From the NCBI GenBank assembly GCA_009773185.1, contig WPIF01000001.1:1-64000 (forward strand): a DNA stretch of 64,000 bases. Direction: 5' to 3'. The position numbers and the translations under genes are program-made. This stretch comes from Nitrospirota bacterium. GTDB lineage: Bacteria > Nitrospirota > Thermodesulfovibrionia > Thermodesulfovibrionales > UBA1546. Position 1 is the first letter of the stretch. Each line of letters starts with the position of its first letter. The notes beneath the pieces were generated by a model that was given only the letters and a program-made list of their open reading frames with translations, was not told where the DNA came from and ran no database searches. This document shows, one piece after another, positions 7,076 to 16,227 of this stretch.

Positions 7076-8939
7076 GTTTTTTTTGTTTCTCTATCTTCAC
7101 TGCTCCAATGGGACATGCGTTATAACATGCCTTGCATTTTGTGCAATAGTCCTGGTCAATAAAGAAGGACCTTGTTGTCTCTTTTACAGCGTCAAACGCG
7201 CAGGCCTGTTTGCATAATCCGCAGAGGAAACACTGCTCATGGTCTATGCTGAAAACGCCCAGGCCGCTGCATGCCTTTGCCCTGCAATATTTATCATGGA
7301 TATGCTCTTCATATTCTTCCCGGAAATATTTTATCGTTGTAAGAACCGGGTTAGGCGCTGCCTGTCCCAGGCCGCACAGGGCGCTTCTTTTTATCTGTAC
7401 TCCAATCTTTTCAAGTTTTTCTATATCTCCGTCTTCGCCCTTGCCCGATGTTATCTTTTCAAGTATCTGTAGCATCTGATACGTGCCTGTCCTGCAAGGC
7501 GGACATTTTCCGCATGATTCTGACTGGCAGAAGGAAAGAAAATATTTTGCGACATCCACCATACAGTTGTCTTCATCCATAACAACCATACCGCCGGAAC
7601 CCATCATAGAGCCGACCTTTGAGAGCGAATCAAAATCTACGGGCAGGTCAAGTTTTTCAGCAGGGATACAACCGCCTGAAGGCCCGCCTGTCTGGACAGC
7701 CTTGAATTTTTTCCCTCCCATTATGCCGCCGCCGATATCATATATTATCTCTCTCAGGGTTATACCCATCGGCACTTCAACAAGCCCTGTGTTGACAACC
7801 TTCCCTGTAAGCGCAAAGACCTTTGTGCCGGGTGAATTTGGTGTGCCAATGCCCAGGAACCAGTCAGCGCCTTTTTCTATAATCTGTGGGACACACGCAT
7901 AAGTCTCTATATTATTCAGATTGGTTGGATAACCCCAGGCTCCGCCACCCGGCTCAGAAAGCCTTGGCGGCCTTGGCCTCGGGAATCCTCTCTCGCCTTC
8001 CAAAGAGGCTATCAATGCAGTAGATTCTCCGCATACAAAGGCTCCTGCGCCCTCTCTTATATCAATCGTAAAATTAAGGCCGCTGCCAAGTATGTTCTTG
8101 CCGAGCAGTCCGAGTTCCTCTGCCTGTTTTATGGCATGAGCGAGATTTTTGACTGCCAGAGGATATTCATGTCTCACATATATAAGGCCATATTGAGCGC
8201 CTATTGCATAGGCACACAAGAGCATGCCCTCAAAAAGACTGTGAGGGTCACCCTCCATAACAGACCTGTCCATAAATGCGCCGGGGTCGCCTTCATCTCC
8301 GTTTGCAATAACAAATTTAATTTTGCCGGAAGCGCCCTTGGTATGCTTCCATTTTTTGCCTGCCGGAAATCCTGCGCCGCCCCTTCCCCTGAGATTAGCC
8401 TTGTCTATCTCATTTAAAACCTGGTCAGGCGTCATTGAATTCAGCGCTTTTTCCAGAGCTGAATAACCTCCGACAGCTATGTAATGGTAAATATTATGCG
8501 GGTCAATAAGGCCGTTATTTCTTAAAGCAATCCTGAGCTGTTTTTTATAAAACGGCACATTTGTCATCTCAGGGACAGGTTCACTGAGAATATCTTCCCT
8601 GTAAAGCCCCTGCCGATAAGGCATATCTCCAATAACTGTATAGTTTAATATCCACTTTGCATGTTCAGGTTTAACCTTCTGGTAAAATATTTCCTGCGGC
8701 TCTACCTTAAGTATAGGGCCCTTCTGACAAAATCCCTGGCATCCTGTTTTCACAATTTCGAGATTTAATCCCTTTTTGCCTGCCTCTTCCTCAATAGCGC
8801 TTACGAGCTTTGGCGTGCCTGAAGCTGTGCAAGCGGTACCGCTGCAAACCCTTATCCTCGGAGTATCAGGCTTAAATGTCTCTTCTTTGATATGTTTCCT
8901 GAGATTTTTCAGGGCCTCTATATCTTTTAATCTTTCCAT
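7062..8939 (-). CDS. NuoF-like NAD(P)H-binding flavoprotein
   Basis: This 625-residue protein has the HydB/HndC/NuoF layout. An N-terminal thioredoxin-like [2Fe-2S] domain (Cys32, 37, 67, 71) comes first. The FMN/NADH-binding region follows, with GRGGAGFPAGKKW near residue 185 and GAFVCGESTAL near 300, then an SLBB segment. A [4Fe-4S] site (SCGKCPPCRTGT near 480) is next, and a C-terminal 2[4Fe-4S] ferredoxin domain (CFLCGLCKQAC and CTKCKACYNAC) ends it. It should oxidise or reduce NAD(P)H and pass electrons through its clusters to the neighbouring subunits. Its start overlaps the NuoE-like stop (TAATG), indicating translational coupling. The last residues (QAVS) are encoded by a heptamer repeat. 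Confidence 0.88.
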   Translation of the reverse strand: MERLKDIEALKNLRKHIKEETFKPDTPRIRVCSGTACTASGTPKLVSAIEEEAGKKGLNLEIVKTGCQGFCQKGPILKVEPQEIFYQKVKPEHAKWILNYTVIGDMPYRQGLYREDILSEPVPEMTNVPFYKKQLRIALRNNGLIDPHNIYHYIAVGGYSALEKALNSMTPDQVLNEIDKANLRGRGGAGFPAGKKWKHTKGASGKIKFVIANGDEGDPGAFMDRSVMEGDPHSLFEGMLLCAYAIGAQYGLIYVRHEYPLAVKNLAHAIKQAEELGLLGKNILGSGLNFTIDIREGAGAFVCGESTALIASLEGERGFPRPRPPRLSEPGGGAWGYPTNLNNIETYACVPQIIEKGADWFLGIGTPNSPGTKVFALTGKVVNTGLVEVPMGITLREIIYDIGGGIMGGKKFKAVQTGGPSGGCIPAEKLDLPVDFDSLSKVGSMMGSGGMVVMDEDNCMVDVAKYFLSFCQSESCGKCPPCRTGTYQMLQILEKITSGKGEDGDIEKLEKIGVQIKRSALCGLGQAAPNPVLTTIKYFREEYEEHIHDKYCRAKACSGLGVFSIDHEQCFLCGLCKQACAFDAVKETTRSFFIDQDYCTKCKACYNACPIGAVKIEKQKKQAVS

Positions 8940-9427
8940 TATTTGCTTCCCTTGACCCTGTTTATTATCTCATTAACCCTCTTTGGGCTGAGGTCTCCGG
9001 CAACTTCCTCATTTACAGTAATAACAGGCGCCAGGCCGCAACAGCCCACGCAGCCTACAGTCTCGAGGGTCAGTGATAAATCAGGCGTTGTCTCGCCTTC
9101 TTTTATGCCGAAGGACTCCTCTATCTTCTCAAGCACCTTACCCGAACCTCTGACATGGCATGCTGTGCCGGTGCATACACATACAATATTCTTACCCCTC
9201 GGCTTGAAATAGAAGTGTTTGTAAAAAGAAGCCGTACTGTAAACCTCTGACAGGGGTATATCAAGCTTCTTTGAAAGTGTATTTAATATATCCTCAGGGA
9301 GATAATTGTGTTCTTTTTGAATGCTCTGGAATGCATGAATAAGAACCCCCCTCTTTTTCTGGGTCTCTGTCAATATATCTTTAACGTTACCTATTTTTTC
9401 GTCTACGTTTAGTTCTTCTACTTTCAT
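8939..9427 (-). CDS. NuoE-like [2Fe-2S] thioredoxin-fold subunit
   Basis: This 162-residue protein has an N-terminal helical domain and a thioredoxin-like domain with a C-x4-C (CTGTAC) and C-x3-C (CVGCC) ligand set for one [2Fe-2S] cluster. This is the usual 24-kDa subunit layout of complex I and of NAD-linked hydrogenases. It would pair with the NuoF-like protein encoded immediately downstream, with which it shares one base (TAATG). It lies 53 bases after cooS/acsA in the same transcription unit. Confidence 0.88.
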   Translation of the reverse strand: MKVEELNVDEKIGNVKDILTETQKKRGVLIHAFQSIQKEHNYLPEDILNTLSKKLDIPLSEVYSTASFYKHFYFKPRGKNIVCVCTGTACHVRGSGKVLEKIEESFGIKEGETTPDLSLTLETVGCVGCCGLAPVITVNEEVAGDLSPKRVNEIINRVKGSK

Positions 9428-9439
9428 CTACCCTCCCCA

Positions 9440-9470
9440 ATATAAGTCATATATGTCCTATTTGACCTAT
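9440..9470. repeat. Short 9-mer tandem repeat inside the acs operon, copy 1
   Basis: AGTCATATA, TGTCCTATT and TGACCTATT follow each other. Nearly the same run recurs between acsE and acsD (16172-16202). Confidence 0.5.
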
Positions 9471-9480
9471 TAAACGCCTC

Positions 9481-11466
9481 TCAATATATTCCTATGTGCG
9501 GTTTTGCTGCTCTTTCAATATCACGCCTTGCAGCCATATCCATCAATACCCTCTCGGCTCCAAATTTACCCGGCTCATATTTTTTAAGTTTGAGAGCTTC
9601 CCTTGCCTTATCAATATAATCAAGGGTCATTTCAAGTATTTTTTCCGGATCCGGTTCGAAATGTAAAGCACCTTTAAATCTTTCAAACCATACTTCAGTC
9701 ATTATCCTTGTAACCTCTGCGCTTGCCCCTACAGGCGATTCACCGCCGAATATTACAGGGACGCCTGATGCCGCAAAATAGCATCCTATTGCAATCGCCT
9801 TCTCGGTTATCCATTCAGGGGCAATACCAACAGCAGGCATGCCGCCTATCTCATCAGAAAGCCCGCCTTCTGCCGCCATTGCAGTAGCAATGGTAAGAAT
9901 CCTTGTGTTATCAACACAGGAGCCGAGATGTAGTATCGGCGGAATGCCAATCGCTTCGCACACCTCTCTCAGTCCGGGGCCTGCATTTTCAAGCGCCATC
10001 TCAGGGGTTAAAAATCCTGCTGTGCCGCATGACGCTGAACTGCACCCTGTAGATAAAACAAGGACATCATTTTTAATCAATTCCAGCGCCAGAAATTTGT
10101 GTACGCCCGTGGAAGGGAACCTGGGGTTGTCGCATCCTGCCAGCCCTACAGCACCTCTGACTCTGCCGGCCATAATGGCGTCATTGAGCGGCCTGAACGA
10201 CGCCCTCCATTTCCCGCCCTGCATGTACTCTATATATTCCTGTGAGAAGCCGGCAATAACAGGATACTTTTTCGTAATATGGCTCCCTACTTTTTTCCTG
10301 TTCGGGAAATTATCAATCGCAATTCTTACTATCCCCCTCGCTACTTCTTTTGCCCTGTGCTCATCAAAAGGCACATGCTGCGCTCCGGGGATTCTTACTT
10401 TATCGGATGTTGTTAAGACTTTGGTATGGAATTTCTTGGAAAGCTCGGTAATGGCAGGCATTATGCACTGCACATCAACGACCATCGCATCCACAAGCCC
10501 TGTCATAATGCCAAGTTCCTGGTTTGTAAAACCTCCTGCTGTGGGGATGCCGTGCCTCATCATGACTTCATTGGCAGTACAGCACATGCCGCCAAGGTTT
10601 ATTCCCTTTGCGCCCTTTGTTTTGGCATAGGCCAGCAGGTCAGGCTCTGATACCACATCCACTATCATCTCGGCCAATGACGGCTCATGGCCGTGAATAA
10701 CCAGGTTGACCTCGTCTTCCTTGAATATCCCGAAACTCGCCTCTGCCCTTACAGGCATCGGAGTTCCAAAGAGTATATCCGTTATCTCAGTCGAAATCAT
10801 ACTGCCGCCCCAGCCGTTTGAAAGCGCAGTCCTGAGACCATGCGTCAACAGGGAATCGGCATCAGCGTCCATCCCCATTGTAGTCCGGTCCATACACTCT
10901 GCAATCTCTCTGTCAATGCCCCGCGGAACAATGCCCCACTTTTTCCATCTTTCCTGGGTCTTTTGCGGCGCCCTTTTAATAAAATTAACAGTGCCCCTCT
11001 GGCGTCCGAAATCCTCTATTAATTTCAGGGCTACATCCTTTGCCACATCATTTACAGGCCTTCCTTCAAACTCTATATTAAGATACCCTGCAACCCTGTA
11101 CAGTTTTTTTACATCTTTTATCTGAAAATCCTTTGCCTCTCCTTCGGCAACTGCAAGCAGGGTAAAGGCCATATCCCTGCCGTGGTCTCCGTGACAGGCC
11201 GTGCCTGCTGCTATCATCCTGACAAGATTCCTTGCCGCAACCACAGGGAGGCTTGCACCGCATACGCCATGTGCTTCCTCTTCGGCGTTTTTCCCTACAA
11301 GCCTGCATGGCCCCATATGGCACACCTTGCAGCATGCGCCTGTTTCGCCGATTGGACAGGGCTTGAGTTTTTCCGCCCTGTCAAAACAGGTCTCTATTCC
11401 CTGGGATTTTCCCCACTCAATTATTTGTTCAGCTTCTTTATTTCCACTTTTTACTGCCTTTTCCAT
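9481..11466 (-). CDS. acsA: Carbon monoxide dehydrogenase catalytic subunit (CooS/AcsA)
   Basis: This protein of about 661 residues catalyses CO2/CO interconversion at a Ni-Fe-S C-cluster and passes CO to acetyl-CoA synthase. It shows the N-terminal cysteine cluster for the B/D clusters (CPIGETGACCKVCHMGPC) and C-cluster segments: GGMCCTANE, GCDNPRFPS, STGCSSASCGTAG and HLGSCVDNTR. I chose the ATG at 11466, behind GGAGGT, over the upstream codon at 11493, which has no ribosome site. It sits directly downstream of acsB, as expected for a bifunctional CODH/ACS. An AT-rich spacer of 59 bases separates the two. Confidence 0.95.
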   Translation of the reverse strand: MEKAVKSGNKEAEQIIEWGKSQGIETCFDRAEKLKPCPIGETGACCKVCHMGPCRLVGKNAEEEAHGVCGASLPVVAARNLVRMIAAGTACHGDHGRDMAFTLLAVAEGEAKDFQIKDVKKLYRVAGYLNIEFEGRPVNDVAKDVALKLIEDFGRQRGTVNFIKRAPQKTQERWKKWGIVPRGIDREIAECMDRTTMGMDADADSLLTHGLRTALSNGWGGSMISTEITDILFGTPMPVRAEASFGIFKEDEVNLVIHGHEPSLAEMIVDVVSEPDLLAYAKTKGAKGINLGGMCCTANEVMMRHGIPTAGGFTNQELGIMTGLVDAMVVDVQCIMPAITELSKKFHTKVLTTSDKVRIPGAQHVPFDEHRAKEVARGIVRIAIDNFPNRKKVGSHITKKYPVIAGFSQEYIEYMQGGKWRASFRPLNDAIMAGRVRGAVGLAGCDNPRFPSTGVHKFLALELIKNDVLVLSTGCSSASCGTAGFLTPEMALENAGPGLREVCEAIGIPPILHLGSCVDNTRILTIATAMAAEGGLSDEIGGMPAVGIAPEWITEKAIAIGCYFAASGVPVIFGGESPVGASAEVTRIMTEVWFERFKGALHFEPDPEKILEMTLDYIDKAREALKLKKYEPGKFGAERVLMDMAARRDIERAAKPHIGIY

Positions 11467-11525
11467 TGTTACCTCCAACCTTATCAATTTCAAATCTCAA
11501 ATTTGAAATTTGAAATTATTTTTTA

Positions 11526-13724
11526 TTATAACATCGGTTCCATTCCAAGCGCGGGGTGTCCTGCACTCGTCAGGAACTCCAGTAATTTTTCTGAGTCCTC
11601 GGCAATTGTTTCATCAGCAATCTTGTCAAGAAGGTCCGGAACACCTTCATCAGCAGCCCTTTTGTTGAATTCTTCTTTCAGGCTTTCCTTCAGGTTTTTT
11701 GTCATCCATACGATTCTCTTTATGCCGCCGTCCCCATGAAGGAATTTCTTGCTCACTATGAAGTTTCTTCCTATGCCCATAAATCCGGGGTTCTGGGTCC
11801 CTCCGCCAACGCTTCCTGCCAGCGTTGAAAACTTCATCCCCGCAGGCGTCATGCCAGTATGGCCTCTCTGGACTATCATAATCCCGTTAGCCTCGGGAAT
11901 TATTGCGACGATACACTCAAAACAGCCGCATGAAGTCATGGGATTTTCCATGATTGTATAAAGATTCAGTGTCTCGACTGCGCCGCCGGACGCCTTTTTC
12001 AGGTAATCATCAATGCCGACATATCTTCCGAATCTTGCATCCAGAAGATCACCTTTTGCAATAGGCTGGTTTCCGCCTGTAGGGTCTATCTCAAAGGCAG
12101 CCTTTCCATCGAGCCAGTTGTAGGCCCCGCACAGGCCAAGCCTTTCAGGGCTTATAACACATACATGGCTCGGTGCAAACGACTGGCAGAGGAGACAGGA
12201 ATAAAATGTATCAACTGCCTCATCAGTAAGATTTCCGAGCCTGTGGTCGCGCTCCTTATATGCCTTTCTGGCCTCTTCCTGGATGGCAAGGACATCTTTT
12301 TCATCCACATATATTGTAACCTGGACCTTGTCCACGATGGACTTAAACCTGTGGTGTGACATTGTGGCCTGAACTATACCTATGTGCTCCAGGGTCAATC
12401 CGTCTTTTTTTGCATTATTGCTTATCCTTATCCAGTTAAGGTCACGCTGCCCCATATGCCACAGCCCCTGGGCCTCATTAAGGTTATGGTGTATCTTTCT
12501 TTCTATGATAGACTCGAAATCCTTCTGCATCTTTCTTCCTGCAACATCAATAACAATGCCCAAAGGCATCTGTCCGCCTTTTTCGAATCTCTCTTCCCAA
12601 TTTTCACCGACAATAACGACTTTATTGTCCTCTATTTCATCAAGTTCCTTCATTCTCACCCATTCAAACGCAGGTGTCCTCTGTCCGCCAAACTCTATGA
12701 ACATGTCTTCTTTTCTTATGCGCTCGCCCTCAAAGGCAGGCCCGTAAGCAACAGGGATAGGAGGCTTCTCCACTGTAATTTTTAACCCTCTGACCTCAAT
12801 AGACCTCTGGACTATTTTATTATGGTCTAACTCCTTGTCAACTTCTTCATAAATACATACGCCGGTTGGATGAATAACAGGGATATCTGTATCTGCAATA
12901 GCAGGGAATCCCATGTTTATTGCTCCTGCTCCTGTGGTCCATATGATGTCATCCAGAGGGCCAAGAACAGTAGCAAATGCAAAGACCCTGTCTTTCTGAT
13001 ATTTAAGGTGCTCTTTATAATCACCCGGCTTTTTGCCTCCGAATATGAGTGATGCCCTTATTGCCCAGTCAAGTGCATATAGTGTATGCTCTGTGTCAGG
13101 CCCCAGGGGAACTATCCTTGTATCCCATCCAAGTTCGACACCCTTCCTTAAGAGCTGTTTTGTGACACTGTTGCCGTTAACATGCCCTGAAAGAAATGTC
13201 AGGATATTTTTTTCCTGAAGCTCTCTTATTATCTTGACTGCGGTGTCATCATCCGGAGCCGCTCCGATAACAGCGGCAAAACCCGGCATTGTTCCGTCAA
13301 CAAGCTGGATGCCAAGATTCCTCTGGATAGTGTCTGTTATAAAACCGTTATAAACATAGCCTGTCTCAGGGTCTTTGCAGGGCTCAAGGCCGTTGATGTA
13401 ACGGACAGCAAGCAATATCTCTTCTGCAAAAAGTGTTGCCATTCCTGAATCAAGCGCTTCTCCAAGATAGGGCTTCCATAAATGCTCTTCCGGTTCTTCA
13501 TGGAGTAATTCCTTTGCCATACTGAGAGCAACCTTCATATCCGCAAGTGTCTTTACAGGAAAGGCTGTCATTGCATATATCATCGGAAGATAAAAAGCAG
13601 TATCAGGGAATTCGAAAGCAAAGTCTTTGCCTTTTTCAGCAATGGCCTTTTCGAGCATTTCCTCAGCCTGTTTGACTAATTTATGGCTGCCTCTTATGAC
13701 CGCAGAGGCTATTAACTTAGACAT
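11526..13724 (-). CDS. acsB: Acetyl-CoA synthase catalytic subunit (bacterial AcsB)
   Basis: This 732-residue protein is close to the usual length of bacterial AcsB. It joins CO, a methyl group from the corrinoid protein and CoA to form acetyl-CoA at the Ni-Ni-[4Fe-4S] A-cluster. The ligand cysteines are visible in CLLCQSFAPSHVC, LGLCGAYNW and TSCGCFEC. The N-terminal CO-tunnel domain, absent in archaeal CdhC, is present, so this is the bacterial form. The start has a GAGGGAACA context. A MITE-like palindromic element separates it from acsC upstream. Confidence 0.95.
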   Translation of the reverse strand: MSKLIASAVIRGSHKLVKQAEEMLEKAIAEKGKDFAFEFPDTAFYLPMIYAMTAFPVKTLADMKVALSMAKELLHEEPEEHLWKPYLGEALDSGMATLFAEEILLAVRYINGLEPCKDPETGYVYNGFITDTIQRNLGIQLVDGTMPGFAAVIGAAPDDDTAVKIIRELQEKNILTFLSGHVNGNSVTKQLLRKGVELGWDTRIVPLGPDTEHTLYALDWAIRASLIFGGKKPGDYKEHLKYQKDRVFAFATVLGPLDDIIWTTGAGAINMGFPAIADTDIPVIHPTGVCIYEEVDKELDHNKIVQRSIEVRGLKITVEKPPIPVAYGPAFEGERIRKEDMFIEFGGQRTPAFEWVRMKELDEIEDNKVVIVGENWEERFEKGGQMPLGIVIDVAGRKMQKDFESIIERKIHHNLNEAQGLWHMGQRDLNWIRISNNAKKDGLTLEHIGIVQATMSHHRFKSIVDKVQVTIYVDEKDVLAIQEEARKAYKERDHRLGNLTDEAVDTFYSCLLCQSFAPSHVCVISPERLGLCGAYNWLDGKAAFEIDPTGGNQPIAKGDLLDARFGRYVGIDDYLKKASGGAVETLNLYTIMENPMTSCGCFECIVAIIPEANGIMIVQRGHTGMTPAGMKFSTLAGSVGGGTQNPGFMGIGRNFIVSKKFLHGDGGIKRIVWMTKNLKESLKEEFNKRAADEGVPDLLDKIADETIAEDSEKLLEFLTSAGHPALGMEPML

Positions 13725-13758
13725 TGTTCCCTCCTCAAGTTATATAGTTCCTTATACT

Positions 13759-13846
13759 GTCATTCCGTGCTTGACACGGAATCCAGTTTTTTATTTCCTA
13801 TCTTAACAGAGACAGCATCTGGATTCCTGCCCCCGCAGGAATGACA
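13759..13846. repeat. MITE-like double-hairpin element between acsC and acsB
   Basis: TGTCATTCCGTG...CACGGAATCCAG is followed by CTGGATTCCTG...CAGGAATGACA, giving two hairpins in mirror arrangement with TGTCATTCC ends. A related half copy (CTGGATCCCG...CGGGAAT) lies at 4311-4333, next to the operon terminator. Confidence 0.7.
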
Positions 13847-13858
13847 TTTTTATTATCT

Positions 13859-15202
13859 TTATGCTGCCCTGCCCTTTAAGAAAGCCGGCAAGCCATTCGC
13901 TTCTCTGGGGCCAACCGTTATTTTCCAGCCTTCGAGTTTTTCCTCGATAGACCCGCTTAATATCGCAACATATCCCGGGATTATCAATTCCCTGTGCTTC
14001 ACTTCGTTTTCGATGCCGCTTTCCTTAATGAAAGCCGCTATCTTTGATGCCGTAAATTTACCTGCGGCCCATGCTGTTAATACGGACAACCCTTCGCAGT
14101 CCATCACTGCAAGCCTGCTCGGGACCTTGCTGTTTTCTATCTCACCGGAAACAATAAAATATGTAAGGGAGAAGTTTGTTGTTATCATGAGCGGAGATTC
14201 CTGGGTCGGTTCTCCGAGTTTGTATATTTTCTGCTCCACCTGCATAGGGACCTGCGGGTCAGTATAGATATTCTGCCGCAAAGTAAACAGGGCAAGGTTT
14301 TTCCACTTCTCTATGCTGCTCAAAACTATTATCGAGGCATATTTTGCAATACCTACTGCTGCAATAAGCGCCTCGTGGAGGCTGTCGTCCCTCTGCGCAA
14401 AATTAATAACAGGATAACCCAATGCCTTGAAGTTCTTCTTTATGGCAGCCCTTCTTATCAGGGTGTTATTCCCAATAATGTCCTTTGCCTTTTTTGCGCC
14501 TGAGTCTATGACCATATCTTCAACGCCGAGTGATTTTATTTTTTCAGTTAATGCTGAAAGTTCGTCAAGACTGTTTGCCGTTACGCCGAGGATTGCCTTT
14601 TCTGCCTTTGCTATATTTGCCATTGCCTCGGCATTTCCTGAATTGGCGCCAAATACAATGGGCCTTTTACCTGTAAAAATCTTTACCGCTGCCTCTGCAG
14701 ACGCAGTATCTGTTGTGGAAAGTATTACAGGCACGTTCGGGGCCTTTGACGAAATAATTTTTGCTGCTGCCTCAAATTTCCCTTTGTCGCCCGAAGCATT
14801 TGTAAGTGCTATCGCGTCAACCCTGAGCTTCTGCCCCACCCTGTCAAGTTCTGACGAAAGCACCTCTTCTATTTTCTTTGTAATATCGGATTCTGAAAGT
14901 GTATCCTTTATCTCAATTGCCAGAACGCATGGGTTCACAAACTTTTTGTCATGCCTGAAAAGCACTGTCTCTTCGCCCATCTTAACAGCCTTATCGCCTG
15001 TACCGAAGGTGATTGGCCTGACCGGAGGCGCTGAGGCCTCTCCCAGTATTTTCTTTGCATCTTCTGAAACATCAGGGCATAAATCGAGTGTTGCCTGTCT
15101 TTGCGCAAGTTTCATTGCAAAGGCAAGGCATGTAGGATGCCCGCATTTTTTGCAGTTTGTCTTCGGTAATAATTTAAATATCTCTACGCCTGATAAAGCC
15201 AT
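13859..15202 (-). CDS. acsC: Corrinoid iron-sulfur protein large subunit (AcsC)
   Basis: This 447-residue protein carries the methyl group on a corrinoid between methyl-THF and acetyl-CoA synthase. The N-terminal [4Fe-4S] domain is clear: Cys17, 20, 25 and 42 in NCKKCGHPTC followed by LCPD. A TIM-barrel and a C-terminal corrinoid-binding domain (VLTAWAAGKF, then ITVGPREANGLPAFLK) follow. The length matches the family. It follows acsD by two bases, so translation is probably coupled. Confidence 0.93.
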   Translation of the reverse strand: MALSGVEIFKLLPKTNCKKCGHPTCLAFAMKLAQRQATLDLCPDVSEDAKKILGEASAPPVRPITFGTGDKAVKMGEETVLFRHDKKFVNPCVLAIEIKDTLSESDITKKIEEVLSSELDRVGQKLRVDAIALTNASGDKGKFEAAAKIISSKAPNVPVILSTTDTASAEAAVKIFTGKRPIVFGANSGNAEAMANIAKAEKAILGVTANSLDELSALTEKIKSLGVEDMVIDSGAKKAKDIIGNNTLIRRAAIKKNFKALGYPVINFAQRDDSLHEALIAAVGIAKYASIIVLSSIEKWKNLALFTLRQNIYTDPQVPMQVEQKIYKLGEPTQESPLMITTNFSLTYFIVSGEIENSKVPSRLAVMDCEGLSVLTAWAAGKFTASKIAAFIKESGIENEVKHRELIIPGYVAILSGSIEEKLEGWKITVGPREANGLPAFLKGRAA

Positions 15203-15204
15203 CT

Positions 15205-16149
15205 CTAACCTCCCAGTTCCTCGATTACTTTTCCCACTGCCTCAACAGCCTTCGGGTGCCTCATTATAAGAAGTTCAGCTCCTGACATGAGCAATGCCGT
15301 TGCTGTTGTTGCTTCCCATGCAATGCCTCTTTCCTCTGCGTTGCCCCAGAGAGGCACCTCTGATTCAGGGGCCTGAGTCTCCTTTATCTTCCATACATAC
15401 ATGCCGACATCGGCAAGCATCGGCGGCTGCATAGTAAGGTCATTCTGTGTCAGCGCAGCGAGCCTTATCCTTTCCATAACTGAATACGTATATTCAAGTC
15501 CGTAACCCAATGCAGAACACATGGGGTCTGTTATAAGTCTTTCTTTATCAAAACCCATCTGTGTTATGAGGATGTTAAGCTGTTTTGAAAGGTTTATGTC
15601 AAGCTCTGACATGGCTATCAATTTGTGGTTGTTCGCCATCGCAGCAGCGGCGATTGTCTTGTAATTGGCCTCCTGCGCCTTTCCTATTATGCAATTCTTG
15701 TCTTTTGAAGCCTCTGCGGCAGCTATAAGGACAGGGGCATCCTTTTCAGCATTATTGCTGCCAAGAATTATTAAAGGCACATTTATCGCTGAGAGTACAT
15801 CTTTTACTGTCTTTGCGGCATCTTCGGGAGAGCGGTTTTCCCTGTCAGGATGCGTACCGATAAGCCTGAGGGCTATCGCCTTTGCCTTTAATGTGTCCTG
15901 GCAGAATTTTGCCCATGTAACAGGGTCTCCTGACACGCTGCTGTATGGTTTCTGAACATTTTCAGGCCAGTCTGCCGGAGGTATATCCTGTATCTCATAC
16001 GCTATCAAGGGTTTGTTCGGGACTGTGCCCTCGAATGAGTTAAAGGGAAGAACATTTTCACCGCCAAAGCTGAGTGCATTTGCGCCTGTGCCTGCGTTTA
16101 CCTGATAAACCTTACCTGAATAAGTTTCCTTGGGAGCAACAAAAGCCAT
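15205..16149 (-). CDS. acsD: Corrinoid iron-sulfur protein small subunit (AcsD)
   Basis: This 314-residue protein forms the heterodimer with AcsC and has the TIM-barrel fold of the family. Recognisable segments include NALSFGGENVLPF near the N-terminus, LRLIGTHPD in the middle, and ITDPMCSALGYGLEY. It has no cluster ligands of its own, as expected. It lies between acsE (78-base gap) and acsC (two-base gap). Confidence 0.93.
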   Translation of the reverse strand: MAFVAPKETYSGKVYQVNAGTGANALSFGGENVLPFNSFEGTVPNKPLIAYEIQDIPPADWPENVQKPYSSVSGDPVTWAKFCQDTLKAKAIALRLIGTHPDRENRSPEDAAKTVKDVLSAINVPLIILGSNNAEKDAPVLIAAAEASKDKNCIIGKAQEANYKTIAAAAMANNHKLIAMSELDINLSKQLNILITQMGFDKERLITDPMCSALGYGLEYTYSVMERIRLAALTQNDLTMQPPMLADVGMYVWKIKETQAPESEVPLWGNAEERGIAWEATTATALLMSGAELLIMRHPKAVEAVGKVIEELGG

Positions 16150-16171
16150 TTTAAAACCTCCTAAAAAAATA

Positions 16172-16202
16172 AATATAAGTCATATACGTCTTATATGACC
16201 TA
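16172..16202. repeat. Short 9-mer tandem repeat inside the acs operon, copy 2
   Basis: AGTCATATA, CGTCTTATA and TGACCTATT lie between acsE and acsD and match the run at 9440-9470 upstream of the NuoE-like gene. Confidence 0.5.
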
Positions 16203-16227
16203 TTCTTTATCACGCTTTTTCTCTTAT

